47,129 nt of DNA, taken from assembly GCA_947177205.1 (NCBI GenBank), contig CAMWTO010000002.1, forward strand, positions 1 to 47,129. The letters run 5' to 3'. The notes under the pieces were generated by a model, which did no database searches, was not told where the DNA came from, and worked only from the letters and a program-made list of their open reading frames with translations. Both the position numbers and the translations under genes were made by a program. This DNA is from an uncultured Ruminococcus sp. (GTDB lineage: Bacteria > Bacillota > Clostridia > Oscillospirales > Ruminococcaceae). Below are positions 19,260-27,948 of the stretch, piece after piece. The stretch's first letter is position 1; each line of letters opens with the position of its first letter.

Positions 19260-20603
19260 ATGATAGAAAAAAGGAAATTATATGGGGATTTATTTGTGAT
19301 TGTGCTCCCGATTGCATTCCAGAATTTAATGACTTCGCTTGTATCAGCGTCGGATGCGTTTATGTTGGGATTTCTGGATCAGGATGCTTTGTCAGCATCT
19401 TCGCTTGCCGGACAGGTTGCATTTGTGCATTGTCTGTTTTATAATGCGTTTGTTTATGGGTGTAATGTGCTGGCGGCGCAGTACTGGGGAAAGAAAGATC
19501 TCCGGACAGTAGAGCAGGTACTTGCAGTTACAATGCGTTATTCGCTCCTGGTCGGATTAATATTCACGGTTTTGACGGGATTCCTGCCGGCGCATATTAT
19601 GAAAATTTTCAGTACGGAAGAAACTATTATTGCAGAAGGTGCGAAGTATCTCCGGACTGTTTCGCTGAGTTATGTATTAACAGGATTTTCACAGGCATAT
19701 TTCGGGATTATGAAGATCTGCGACCGAGCAAAATTAAGTTCGCTGATTGGCTCGCTTGCGGTGATTCTGAATATTATATTAAATTATTATTTTATTTTTG
19801 TTGCAGAAATGGGGATTTCCGGGGCAGCACTCGCCACCGTTCTGGCAAAAATCTTTGAAGTGCTGTTTATTTTGATCATTATGCTCCGGAAAAGATGTCC
19901 AATATTCCGGTTCAGTGAGTTGATATCCGTCCGGAATTCCGGTTTTGAGATTCTGCACAAGGATTACTGGAAATATACAACGCCGTTACTGTTGAATCAG
20001 CTCGGATGGGGGTGCGGCGTCACGATGTATTCCGTCATTATGGGACATCTCGGATCGGATGCAACAGCGGCGAATTCGATTGCAAGTATTGTCCGGAGCA
20101 TGACGGCAAGCCTTTGCTGGGGGATTGCCGGGGGCGTTGCTATCATTATCGGAGGAATGCTTGGCAGGAACGAACTGGAACAGGCAAAGCAAGCTGGGGG
20201 GAGTTTCGTCCGGTTTTCGATCTGGATCGGGATTGCATCCGGGTTTGTGATTCTGGCACTGACACCGTTTGTATTACAGATTATGAAACTGAGTCCGCAG
20301 GCAGAAATCTATCTGAAATACATGCTGTATATGGCGAGTTATTATATTATCGGGAATTCGCTGAATTCGACCGTTATCACGGGTGTATTCGCTGCCGGAG
20401 GAGATACAAAATTCGGCATGATCTGTGATATTATCACATTATGGGGATTTGTTGTCCCTCTGGGAATGATAGCAGCATTTATCCTGGATTTGCCGGTGAT
20501 CGCTGTGGCATTTATTCTGACACTGGATGAATTCGTAAAACTTCCGGCGGTTTACAAGCATTATATGAAATACAGATGGGTTGTAAATTTAACAAAAAAT
20601 TAA
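19260..20603 (+). CDS. MATE-family multidrug/sodium efflux transporter
   Basis: FQNLMTSLVSASDAFMLGFLDQDALSASSLAGQV...; polytopic; start at 19260 preferred over 19236. Confidence 0.88.
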   Translation: MIEKRKLYGDLFVIVLPIAFQNLMTSLVSASDAFMLGFLDQDALSASSLAGQVAFVHCLFYNAFVYGCNVLAAQYWGKKDLRTVEQVLAVTMRYSLLVGLIFTVLTGFLPAHIMKIFSTEETIIAEGAKYLRTVSLSYVLTGFSQAYFGIMKICDRAKLSSLIGSLAVILNIILNYYFIFVAEMGISGAALATVLAKIFEVLFILIIMLRKRCPIFRFSELISVRNSGFEILHKDYWKYTTPLLLNQLGWGCGVTMYSVIMGHLGSDATAANSIASIVRSMTASLCWGIAGGVAIIIGGMLGRNELEQAKQAGGSFVRFSIWIGIASGFVILALTPFVLQIMKLSPQAEIYLKYMLYMASYYIIGNSLNSTVITGVFAAGGDTKFGMICDIITLWGFVVPLGMIAAFILDLPVIAVAFILTLDEFVKLPAVYKHYMKYRWVVNLTKN

Positions 20604-20702
20604 TGAAAAAAAGCCTGAAATTTATGCAGATTTTTCCGTAATTTTTGCCTCTCTCAAACGTACTAACTAAAGAAATCCGGAAAAATTCAGGAGGTAAATT
20701 TT

Positions 20703-23447
20703 ATGGATCAGCAAAAAGATCAGCAGAATCAGAATCAAAATCAGGTAAAAATCAACGATTACAGTCAGTTATATGCAAAAAATTCGGTTTATCCGGATCA
20801 TGAAAAGCATTTGAATACTCCGGATTATTCGGCGTATTTTCATGCGCCTAGCAATCTCGGTCATCCAGATAATCCCGGAAAGCTGAATGTTCCGATAAAT
20901 TCCCAGGATGCGCCGAAGCCGGCACAGCCATTCAGTCCGATTCCGTTGTTGTTAATTGCAGGCGTGTTGTTTCTGTTCATGGGAGGAATTCTGTTTCTGT
21001 CAAGCACCTGGGACATGCTTCCGGAAGCACTCCGGGCAATCAGTCTGTTATCTGCAAGTCTGATCGCATTCGGTGTGAACATCCTGGCTGAAAAAGTCCT
21101 GAAACTTCCGAAAACGGGGCTTGCCTTCTACATTCTGGGGTGTATTTTCCTGCCATTGGCACTGATTGGGATCGGCGGATTTCAATTATTCGGAGAATGG
21201 CTTTCTTTTTCCGGTGATGGATGTAGTCTGCTATGGACAATGATCTTTGCAAGTATCGCAGGGACAACATTCCTGGGACAGCGAAATTACAAGCAAGTTT
21301 TCCTGGCAGGCATTTCTCTGACAAGTGTGACAATAACCTGGTTTTTCCTGATGGAATTTTTGGGAGAAATTCTGTTTGAATCAGAATCCACAGGCTATTT
21401 TGTATTCTTGAGTACAGGTTTGGCATTACAGGCGATTGCGATGGCAATTCTGGAAAAATTCTGCCGAAGTCATCCCATCATAGCAAGGGCATTTCCGGTA
21501 AGTCTCTACCTGACGAATCTGTTCTATGCAGTGATATTTCTGATAGTTTCGGAGGATTTTCCTGAAATCGGGATTTTCTTCTCTTTGATTTTATTTGTAT
21601 TGTTCTGGAATTCTGCTTTTATTTCCAGAAAGTTCCATACCGGAATTTTCGGCGCATGTCTGATGTTACATGTCGCTGTCAGCACGATTGTGAATACCTG
21701 GTTTAATTCTGAAATCATAGGCACAAAAGAGATTTATTTTACTTTCGGATATATGGCAATGATTCTGTTGGCATTTCATAAAATCCCGAAATTAAGAACA
21801 GAATTGACGGAAACATTCAGCAAAGCAGGCGCAATCGTAAGTATTCCGTTCTTTTTGGGCTCAATTTTCTATCATTTGAGCGAAAATTATGAAATTCTGC
21901 TAGTTTATATTTTAGTTGCCATTGGATTTGTATTATATCAGAAATATAGCTACAAACTGACAGAGAACAGAATTTATTTTATCCTGGAATGTGGGATTCT
22001 GTTTTTTGCGGCAATATCTTCTGAACAGTATCAAATTGCATCTTTCCTGCTTGTGTGCAGTGCGCTTGTCCTGTTGATACAGGCATTTTTGCGGAAAAAT
22101 ACTGGTTCTCTGGTGCTTGCCATTGCCGCAAGTGCCGGAATGATCCTGTCCGGCTATGCGCATCCGGAAATGACAATTTTATTCCTGGGTGCAGGATTAT
22201 TAATTATCAGTGCAGTCTATGCGCACCGGACAAAGAGAGAACTTCTGGAAATCTGTTGTTCCTGGTCGGGGATTGCCCTGCTGATTCCGGCAAGTATGAA
22301 ATTATGTTCTCTTTGGATGGAATCTTCCACAGCATCTGTCGTCAGCCTGATGATTCTGTTGATGTGTTATCTTCTGGAAATGTTTGCATTTCCGGGACAT
22401 GCGAGATCTCAGAAAATGAAATCTTATCATGAAGCCGTATCGCTTGTGATTTCCCATGTTGTAATTTTTGGGTATCTGGAAATGCAAAGAGCTGTCGTCA
22501 CAGTCGGAACAGGGATGTTATTATGCATCGGATTATTGATATTTTCTGCTGGATTTCTCAAAAAAAATTCTAATGCCTGGGCAATTCCGCAATTAGTCAT
22601 GCTTTATTTTGTATATTCCAACATGATGCAATCCCTGACGTATTCTATGATGACGCAGGTCATTAGTTATCTGATTTTATTATTCATTTATGTGGCAATG
22701 GGCAGAATCATCCTGCCGGACGGATTTTACAGATCGGATGCATCCGGCATCCGGATTGACTGGGCATTGCTTGCCGGGATTTTTCCGGTTTTCGGGATTG
22801 CTATGACAATTGACTGGCATCCGGCAATTGTGATCTGTCTGTTATTGGCAATTTATTCTGTATTATACATTCACCGGGTGAACAACAACAGAATCCCGGC
22901 AGTGATGGCATCCGAATTTGCGTGTCTGGCATTTTTGATCCATAATATCGAAGATCCATTCGGAATGATAGCACTGTTTTCCGGGGAGAATAATCAGATT
23001 CCGGGTGTATTGGGAATTCTGCTTCCGGGGCATCTGTTTATTTTGTCATTGCTTTGGATTCTGCCCGCAGAAAGCCGGAATCGTATACATATCATCCGTT
23101 TCGGGATGTACTGCATTACAATGATATGCATGTTAATGACGAACCTGTATTCTGAGAGCGTTACGGATTCGATTTTTATAGCTGTGATTAGTTTTGTGAT
23201 CCTTTCGGGGAGTTTCACCGTGAAGAAATTGCGTTGGTTCACGCTTGGTTTTGCATCATTGATTCTGACCACAATCCGTGTGACGTGGAAATTCTGGACA
23301 TCTCTGCACTGGGGCGTATATCTGTTTTTTGCCGGGATTGTTCTGATTGTGACAGCATCACTGTATGAATATTTTACCCGAAGAGCGCAGGAGCATCCGG
23401 AGAATTCAGAACAGAAACGCAAGCCGTTCTCAAGCTGGACATGGTAA
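20703..23447 (+). CDS. Giant polytopic membrane protein (possibly DUF2157-like), unknown function
   Basis: 914 aa, Q/N-rich N-terminus then many hydrophobic segments; AGGAGG upstream. Confidence 0.75.
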   Translation: MDQQKDQQNQNQNQVKINDYSQLYAKNSVYPDHEKHLNTPDYSAYFHAPSNLGHPDNPGKLNVPINSQDAPKPAQPFSPIPLLLIAGVLFLFMGGILFLSSTWDMLPEALRAISLLSASLIAFGVNILAEKVLKLPKTGLAFYILGCIFLPLALIGIGGFQLFGEWLSFSGDGCSLLWTMIFASIAGTTFLGQRNYKQVFLAGISLTSVTITWFFLMEFLGEILFESESTGYFVFLSTGLALQAIAMAILEKFCRSHPIIARAFPVSLYLTNLFYAVIFLIVSEDFPEIGIFFSLILFVLFWNSAFISRKFHTGIFGACLMLHVAVSTIVNTWFNSEIIGTKEIYFTFGYMAMILLAFHKIPKLRTELTETFSKAGAIVSIPFFLGSIFYHLSENYEILLVYILVAIGFVLYQKYSYKLTENRIYFILECGILFFAAISSEQYQIASFLLVCSALVLLIQAFLRKNTGSLVLAIAASAGMILSGYAHPEMTILFLGAGLLIISAVYAHRTKRELLEICCSWSGIALLIPASMKLCSLWMESSTASVVSLMILLMCYLLEMFAFPGHARSQKMKSYHEAVSLVISHVVIFGYLEMQRAVVTVGTGMLLCIGLLIFSAGFLKKNSNAWAIPQLVMLYFVYSNMMQSLTYSMMTQVISYLILLFIYVAMGRIILPDGFYRSDASGIRIDWALLAGIFPVFGIAMTIDWHPAIVICLLLAIYSVLYIHRVNNNRIPAVMASEFACLAFLIHNIEDPFGMIALFSGENNQIPGVLGILLPGHLFILSLLWILPAESRNRIHIIRFGMYCITMICMLMTNLYSESVTDSIFIAVISFVILSGSFTVKKLRWFTLGFASLILTTIRVTWKFWTSLHWGVYLFFAGIVLIVTASLYEYFTRRAQEHPENSEQKRKPFSSWTW

Positions 23448-23463
23448 AATTAAGAAAATTATG

Positions 23464-23494
23464 ACAGTTCTGTTTTCAGAACTGTTATTTTTTG
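23464..23494 (+). terminator. Terminator
   Basis: ACAGTTCTG-TTTT-CAGAACTGT followed by TATTTTTT. Confidence 0.85.
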
Positions 23495-23524
23495 TCAGTT
23501 CCGGAAAATTTCTTTGAAAAGCTC

Positions 23525-23553
23525 TTGCATAAATCCGGAATTTCTGCTATAAT
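23525..23553 (+). promoter_or_regulatory. Promoter of the cohesin/dockerin-like gene
   Basis: TTGCAT - 17 bp - TATAAT. Confidence 0.75.
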
Positions 23554-23638
23554 AGAGTTGGGCAAATTTTATGACACTATTTATCCTAATTTATTAATTT
23601 ATTATTTATTAATTTGACAATTGATAGGAGAATTTTTT

Positions 23639-24463
23639 ATGATACGAAATCAATTGGCTGCGGCAGTCTGTGCTGTCTGTATGACAGTCTTTGCAATGAA
23701 CTATATTCAGACATTCCGTGCATCCGCAGAAAATGAGAACAGCGCTGAAAACGACAAAATCAGCATTGCTATCGATCAAAAAACGCTTACATTGGATGAA
23801 CTTCAGGAATGTGACTACACTATTCCCGTTTTTGTTAGGCTAGATCAGAATATCAGCATTAATACGGCGGAAATGATGATACAAGTAGACAGCGCCTGCG
23901 ATTTTGAACCTGTTACATCTCCGACGCTTTGCTATGAGATGACAGAAAATTTTCTGATGATGGAAATGATCAGCAGTTCTAAATTTGATGATAATTCAAT
24001 CCGATTTCTCTGGGCATCCGCCAACAGTATCGAGGAGACGGGTTCGCTTGTGTTGTTAATGGTGCATGTGCCGGAGGATGTCCAGGGTGGTGAAAAATTT
24101 GCAATTTCCTACCTGCCGGAAGTTACGCACCAGGGGCATACATTTGAACATATCTGGGGTAAGATCGGTCTAGAAAGCATGGATTATGCCAAAAAAGGAC
24201 AAGTGACATGGACGGACGGCTGGATTGAGATTGCGCCGGAATCTGTGCCGGCGACATTGCCGGGGGATGTGAATCTTGATGGAGCTGTTGATATTATAGA
24301 TGTCGTTCTGATGAATCGTGTTTATGTCGGCGTGGAGAAGATCGGCGCAGAGGCGAAAGCCAACGGAGACATAGACGGAGACGGCAAAATATCTCTGGCG
24401 GACAGCATGAATGTATTAAGATATCTGGTGCATTTGATTGATGATTTAAAAAATATAAATTAA
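23639..24463 (+). CDS. Secreted protein with cohesin-like/Ig-like module and C-terminal type I dockerin
   Basis: Signal peptide MIRNQLAAAVCAVCMTVFAMNYIQTFRASA; dockerin repeats DVNLDGAVDIID and DIDGDGKISLAD; start 23639 behind AGGAG. Confidence 0.8.
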   Translation: MIRNQLAAAVCAVCMTVFAMNYIQTFRASAENENSAENDKISIAIDQKTLTLDELQECDYTIPVFVRLDQNISINTAEMMIQVDSACDFEPVTSPTLCYEMTENFLMMEMISSSKFDDNSIRFLWASANSIEETGSLVLLMVHVPEDVQGGEKFAISYLPEVTHQGHTFEHIWGKIGLESMDYAKKGQVTWTDGWIEIAPESVPATLPGDVNLDGAVDIIDVVLMNRVYVGVEKIGAEAKANGDIDGDGKISLADSMNVLRYLVHLIDDLKNIN

Positions 24464-24480
24464 TTTATATGAATAATAAA

Positions 24481-24520
24481 AATCAGGCATTAATTTTGAG
24501 CAATTAACGCCTGATTATTT
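24481..24520. terminator. Bidirectional terminator between dockerin gene and hsp20
   Basis: AATCAGGC (24481-24488)/GCCTGATT (24509-24516) with inner TTAATT/AATTAA. Confidence 0.75.
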
Positions 24521-24524
24521 ATAA

Positions 24525-24941
24525 TTAATTAATTGCAATCTGCCTGTGTGCCGGCACACTTGCCTGTTTCTTCGGGATTACCAGATGCAGAACGCCATCC
24601 AGGAAATTCGCCTGAATGTCTTCCTCCGTGACCGCATCGCCGACATAAAAACTCCGGCTGTATGAGCCGGAAAAACGTTCCCGGCGCAGATAACTGCCCT
24701 GTTCGTTCTGTTCGCTGTCTTCGTGGGTTGTCGTCGCATTGACCGTCAGACATCCGTCATGAATTTCAGCGCTGACGTTCTCTTTTTGAATGCCCGGCAA
24801 ATCCACAGCGATCTGATAATTTTTTTCTGTCTCTTTGATATCTGTCTTCATAGGAGTGCTCTGCGTCCCATGCATTGGCAGGAACGCACGGTCAAAGAAA
24901 TCATCGAAGCTGTTCTTGCGGAATAATTCAGGAAAAAACAT
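24525..24941 (-). CDS. Hsp20/alpha-crystallin family small heat shock protein
   Basis: MKTDIKETEKNYQIAVDLPGIQKENVSAEIHDGCLTVNA...ANFLDGVLHLVIPK. Confidence 0.92.
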   Translation of the reverse strand: MFFPELFRKNSFDDFFDRAFLPMHGTQSTPMKTDIKETEKNYQIAVDLPGIQKENVSAEIHDGCLTVNATTTHEDSEQNEQGSYLRRERFSGSYSRSFYVGDAVTEEDIQANFLDGVLHLVIPKKQASVPAHRQIAIN

Positions 24942-25079
24942 AAGAAAAACTCCTCTCTGAGAAAATAATTTTTTAATTTTAAAATTCTCTTTCCCTGTCT
25001 TAACATTCCCGGTTTTGCTGTTATCATACGCTGAAAAATCTGTTTTGTGAATTTCCCTTGTAAAATCGACCGGAAACTA

Positions 25080-25108
25080 TTGACAATGTAAAAAAACTAT
25101 GTTATAAT
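25080..25108 (+). promoter_or_regulatory. Consensus promoter of the dockerin metalloprotease gene
   Basis: TTGACA - 17 bp - TATAAT. Confidence 0.85.
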
Positions 25109-25155
25109 AATAAAAATTATTTTTTATATTAATATTACAGAAAGGAAAATTTTTC

Positions 25156-26835
25156 ATGTTTAGAAAATTAAGCATTCCGCTCGCCGTGATTCTGGCAGCA
25201 GGCTCTCTTGCTGTTTACAATCCGGGAAGCCGTCCGGCAGAAGCCCTGGATCTGGATGAGAGAGAATGTATGCTCCGGAATACGGCAACCGGAAAATATC
25301 TGACCGTCCAGAACGGCGGAACGGATGATACAGGCGTCTGTGCCTACAGTGCGGACGGCGTTGCGGATTACAATACCTGGGTGTTGATTCAGGAACTTCC
25401 GGGGGTATATACCATCCGGTCGGGACTTGGGAATGATTTGTATCTGACAACAGGTGGAACCGGAAATCTGATGATTGGACAGAAAGATGATTTCAGTGCT
25501 TTTCAGAAATATACAATCGAACAGCAACCGGATTCGGATGTATGCAGGATTACCGCAGGGGGCTGGATTGCCGCACCCGTCAGAGATGCCGACGGCGCAC
25601 CTGTTGCCATGGTGAGTGATGCGGATTTTGCAGACTTTGCGGAATGGGAAATTATTGATCTTTCTTACAGGGGACATGTCGGCGATGTGGACTGTGATGG
25701 AAAAATTAATATTTATGATTTACAGCTTGCAAAGATCATTGCAAAAAACCGGAAAAAAGCGAATGTTATGCAGGCATCCCGTGCGGATGTCAATGGTGAC
25801 GGCGAGATTAATTCTCTGGATCTGAATCTGATACAGGAATTTTTATTAGCGAAAGCTGACAATTTTCCGAAGAAAATTGTAGATCTGATTCCAAACACGA
25901 TTGAGCCGGTAGTAAACGACCCTGTGCCTGTGCCACCGCCGGATCCAGAGCCGCCGACAACTGAACCGCCTGTGACAGAGCCGTCCGATCCTGTCGAACA
26001 GATCACATTGGCAGATATGCCGGAAGCATATAAAGAACCGGCAGAATGGATCTGGCAGAATCGTTGTGTCTATGAAAATTCCACAAGCCGGCGGAATACG
26101 ATCTTTGACCAGATTGACGCAGGCAAGGGAACGCTGAATTTTGTCGTGAGATGGCAGTCTTACAAGACAATTACTTATGAACAGCGTCAGAAATTCCAGG
26201 AAATGGCAAGTAAAGCCGTCAATGACTGGAATGATTATCTCAAAGGCTATGACGGCTGGAAGTATGATCACATTGACGTGAAGATTGTCGGGTGGGCAGT
26301 CCTGGACAAGAGCTGTCTGCTGGATCTGCACGACGATGAAATTGTCTATGATAATTTGATTTCCGATTATGACAGTCAATATGATACAAGCAATGGTTAT
26401 GAGACAATTCCGGATAAACTGCCAAGTGCACCGTCGGAATTATCCCGGTTCGATCATTTTGCGGAATCCGGCTATGAATATCCAGGCGGCTTGGATCAGC
26501 GTTTTGACATGTACATCTGGGCAACGCAGGGATTTCCGGCAATCGGCGGCGCAGGCGGCGACTGGGGACAGCGGCTGTCTGATGATGCGTATATTGCTAT
26601 GCTGGACGGCACGAATATTCATGTATTAGAGCATGAAATCGGTCACGGCTTCGGCATTACGGACTTCTACGGGGAAAACGGCACAAATTCCGGACCTCCT
26701 CCGGCAGGCTTCCCGGATGACGGCACATCTATCATGATGGCAGGATCTTCTATGAATATTACGTCCTTTGACGGTTGGCTGTTACGCTATATGTGGAGTC
26801 AGATCAAAGATGAAGAGGGAAGATTCAGCAAATAA
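25156..26835 (+). CDS. Secreted zinc metalloprotease with N-terminal ricin-like region, internal dockerin and proline-rich linker
   Basis: Signal peptide; DVDCDGKINIYD and DVNGDGEINSLD repeats; PVPVPPPDPEPPTTEPPVTEPSDP linker; HEIGHGFGITD zinc motif; SIMMAGSSM Met-turn-like segment. Confidence 0.82.
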   Translation: MFRKLSIPLAVILAAGSLAVYNPGSRPAEALDLDERECMLRNTATGKYLTVQNGGTDDTGVCAYSADGVADYNTWVLIQELPGVYTIRSGLGNDLYLTTGGTGNLMIGQKDDFSAFQKYTIEQQPDSDVCRITAGGWIAAPVRDADGAPVAMVSDADFADFAEWEIIDLSYRGHVGDVDCDGKINIYDLQLAKIIAKNRKKANVMQASRADVNGDGEINSLDLNLIQEFLLAKADNFPKKIVDLIPNTIEPVVNDPVPVPPPDPEPPTTEPPVTEPSDPVEQITLADMPEAYKEPAEWIWQNRCVYENSTSRRNTIFDQIDAGKGTLNFVVRWQSYKTITYEQRQKFQEMASKAVNDWNDYLKGYDGWKYDHIDVKIVGWAVLDKSCLLDLHDDEIVYDNLISDYDSQYDTSNGYETIPDKLPSAPSELSRFDHFAESGYEYPGGLDQRFDMYIWATQGFPAIGGAGGDWGQRLSDDAYIAMLDGTNIHVLEHEIGHGFGITDFYGENGTNSGPPPAGFPDDGTSIMMAGSSMNITSFDGWLLRYMWSQIKDEEGRFSK

Positions 26836-26845
26836 TAATTAAAAT

Positions 26846-26890
26846 GCACTGCAATTCCGGGATAGTCTAGAATCGCAGTGCTTATTTTTT
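26846..26890. terminator. Bidirectional terminator
   Basis: GCACTGC (26846-26852)/GCAGTGC (26875-26881) with inner ATTC/GAAT, then TTATTTTTT. Confidence 0.8.
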
Positions 26891-26906
26891 ATAATTTTAA
26901 TAATTT

Positions 26907-27593
26907 TTATTCAGCGACCGGAATCGTGTCCATGACGATTTGTACACGGGGGTTGCCATTTTCATCCGGGTCAATCATCGTGACTTCTTTCATCGTGATG
27001 GGAGAATCCGGAGAAGCAAGTTCTCCGCTGCTGTTGTAGGATCTGGGGACTTCCAGGAAACTGTCAACGATTTCCATTCCCTGGGTGACTTCGCCGAATG
27101 CCGCATAGCTGCCGTCCAGGAAACTGCAATCCGCATAGCAGATAAAGAACTGACTGGATGCACTGTCATTCATTTTGCTTCTTGCCATGGAAATAACGCC
27201 ACGCTGATGGGACAGGTTATTTTCCACGCCGTTGGAAGAAAATTCGCCCTTGATCGTTTCCGGACTGCCGCCTGTTCCGTTGCCAAGCGGATCGCCTCCC
27301 TGTGCCATGAAATCATCCACAACTCTATGGAATGTCAGACCGTTGTAGAATCCTTCAGAAACAAGTGACTCGAAATTTTCGCATGTGATTGGTGCAGTTT
27401 CCGGATAGAGTGTAATAATAATCGCATTTTCATCTGAAGTAAAAACAGGATCTGCAACAGAATCCGCACTGTTTTCTGCCGCAGGCGCTGTATTCACATC
27501 ATCGGGAGAACTTCCGGTTTCAGCGTTGCATCCGGCAGCAAATAAAAATAGCATTGCCGACATGCAGAGTAATAATTTTTTCATGTGAATCAA
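26907..27593 (-). CDS. Cyclophilin-type peptidyl-prolyl cis-trans isomerase, probable lipoprotein
   Basis: [19 protein letters not shown] lipobox; [22 protein letters not shown]; probable start at 27584. Confidence 0.92.
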   Translation of the reverse strand: MIHMKKLLLCMSAMLFLFAAGCNAETGSSPDDVNTAPAAENSADSVADPVFTSDENAIIITLYPETAPITCENFESLVSEGFYNGLTFHRVVDDFMAQGGDPLGNGTGGSPETIKGEFSSNGVENNLSHQRGVISMARSKMNDSASSQFFICYADCSFLDGSYAAFGEVTQGMEIVDSFLEVPRSYNSSGELASPDSPITMKEVTMIDPDENGNPRVQIVMDTIPVAE

Positions 27594-27883
27594 CCTCTTG
27601 TATTTTTGTTTGTTTGATTTGTCTGTGTGCCTGGTTTGGAACGTTTCAGCCAGACAGATGCCACATCCAGTGCCTCATAAAGATTATTTCTTTCAGCTCG
27701 CTGTGTGATTTCCGGGTGTTCCAGATCCGTGGACATCTGGTAGAATTCAATTTTCTGCGCCGTCATAATGCCATGTTCTTTCTGCGTCTTCTCGATTCTC
27801 AGATAGACCACATAGGATTCGTTCATGTTCCCGTAATACAGTTCATTGTCCTTACGGACGAGCGGATAGCCCTTGTACGTCAT
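27590..27883 (-). CDS. Small conserved-looking hypothetical protein (97 aa)
   Basis: ORF overlaps the cyclophilin start by 4 nt; AAAGGAG upstream. Confidence 0.65.
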   Translation of the reverse strand: MTYKGYPLVRKDNELYYGNMNESYVVYLRIEKTQKEHGIMTAQKIEFYQMSTDLEHPEITQRAERNNLYEALDVASVWLKRSKPGTQTNQTNKNTRG

Positions 27884-27948
27884 AATAGAAAACTCCTTTC
27901 AGGATAGATTTAGAAATATAAATTTAAAAAATAATTTTAAATTTTATT

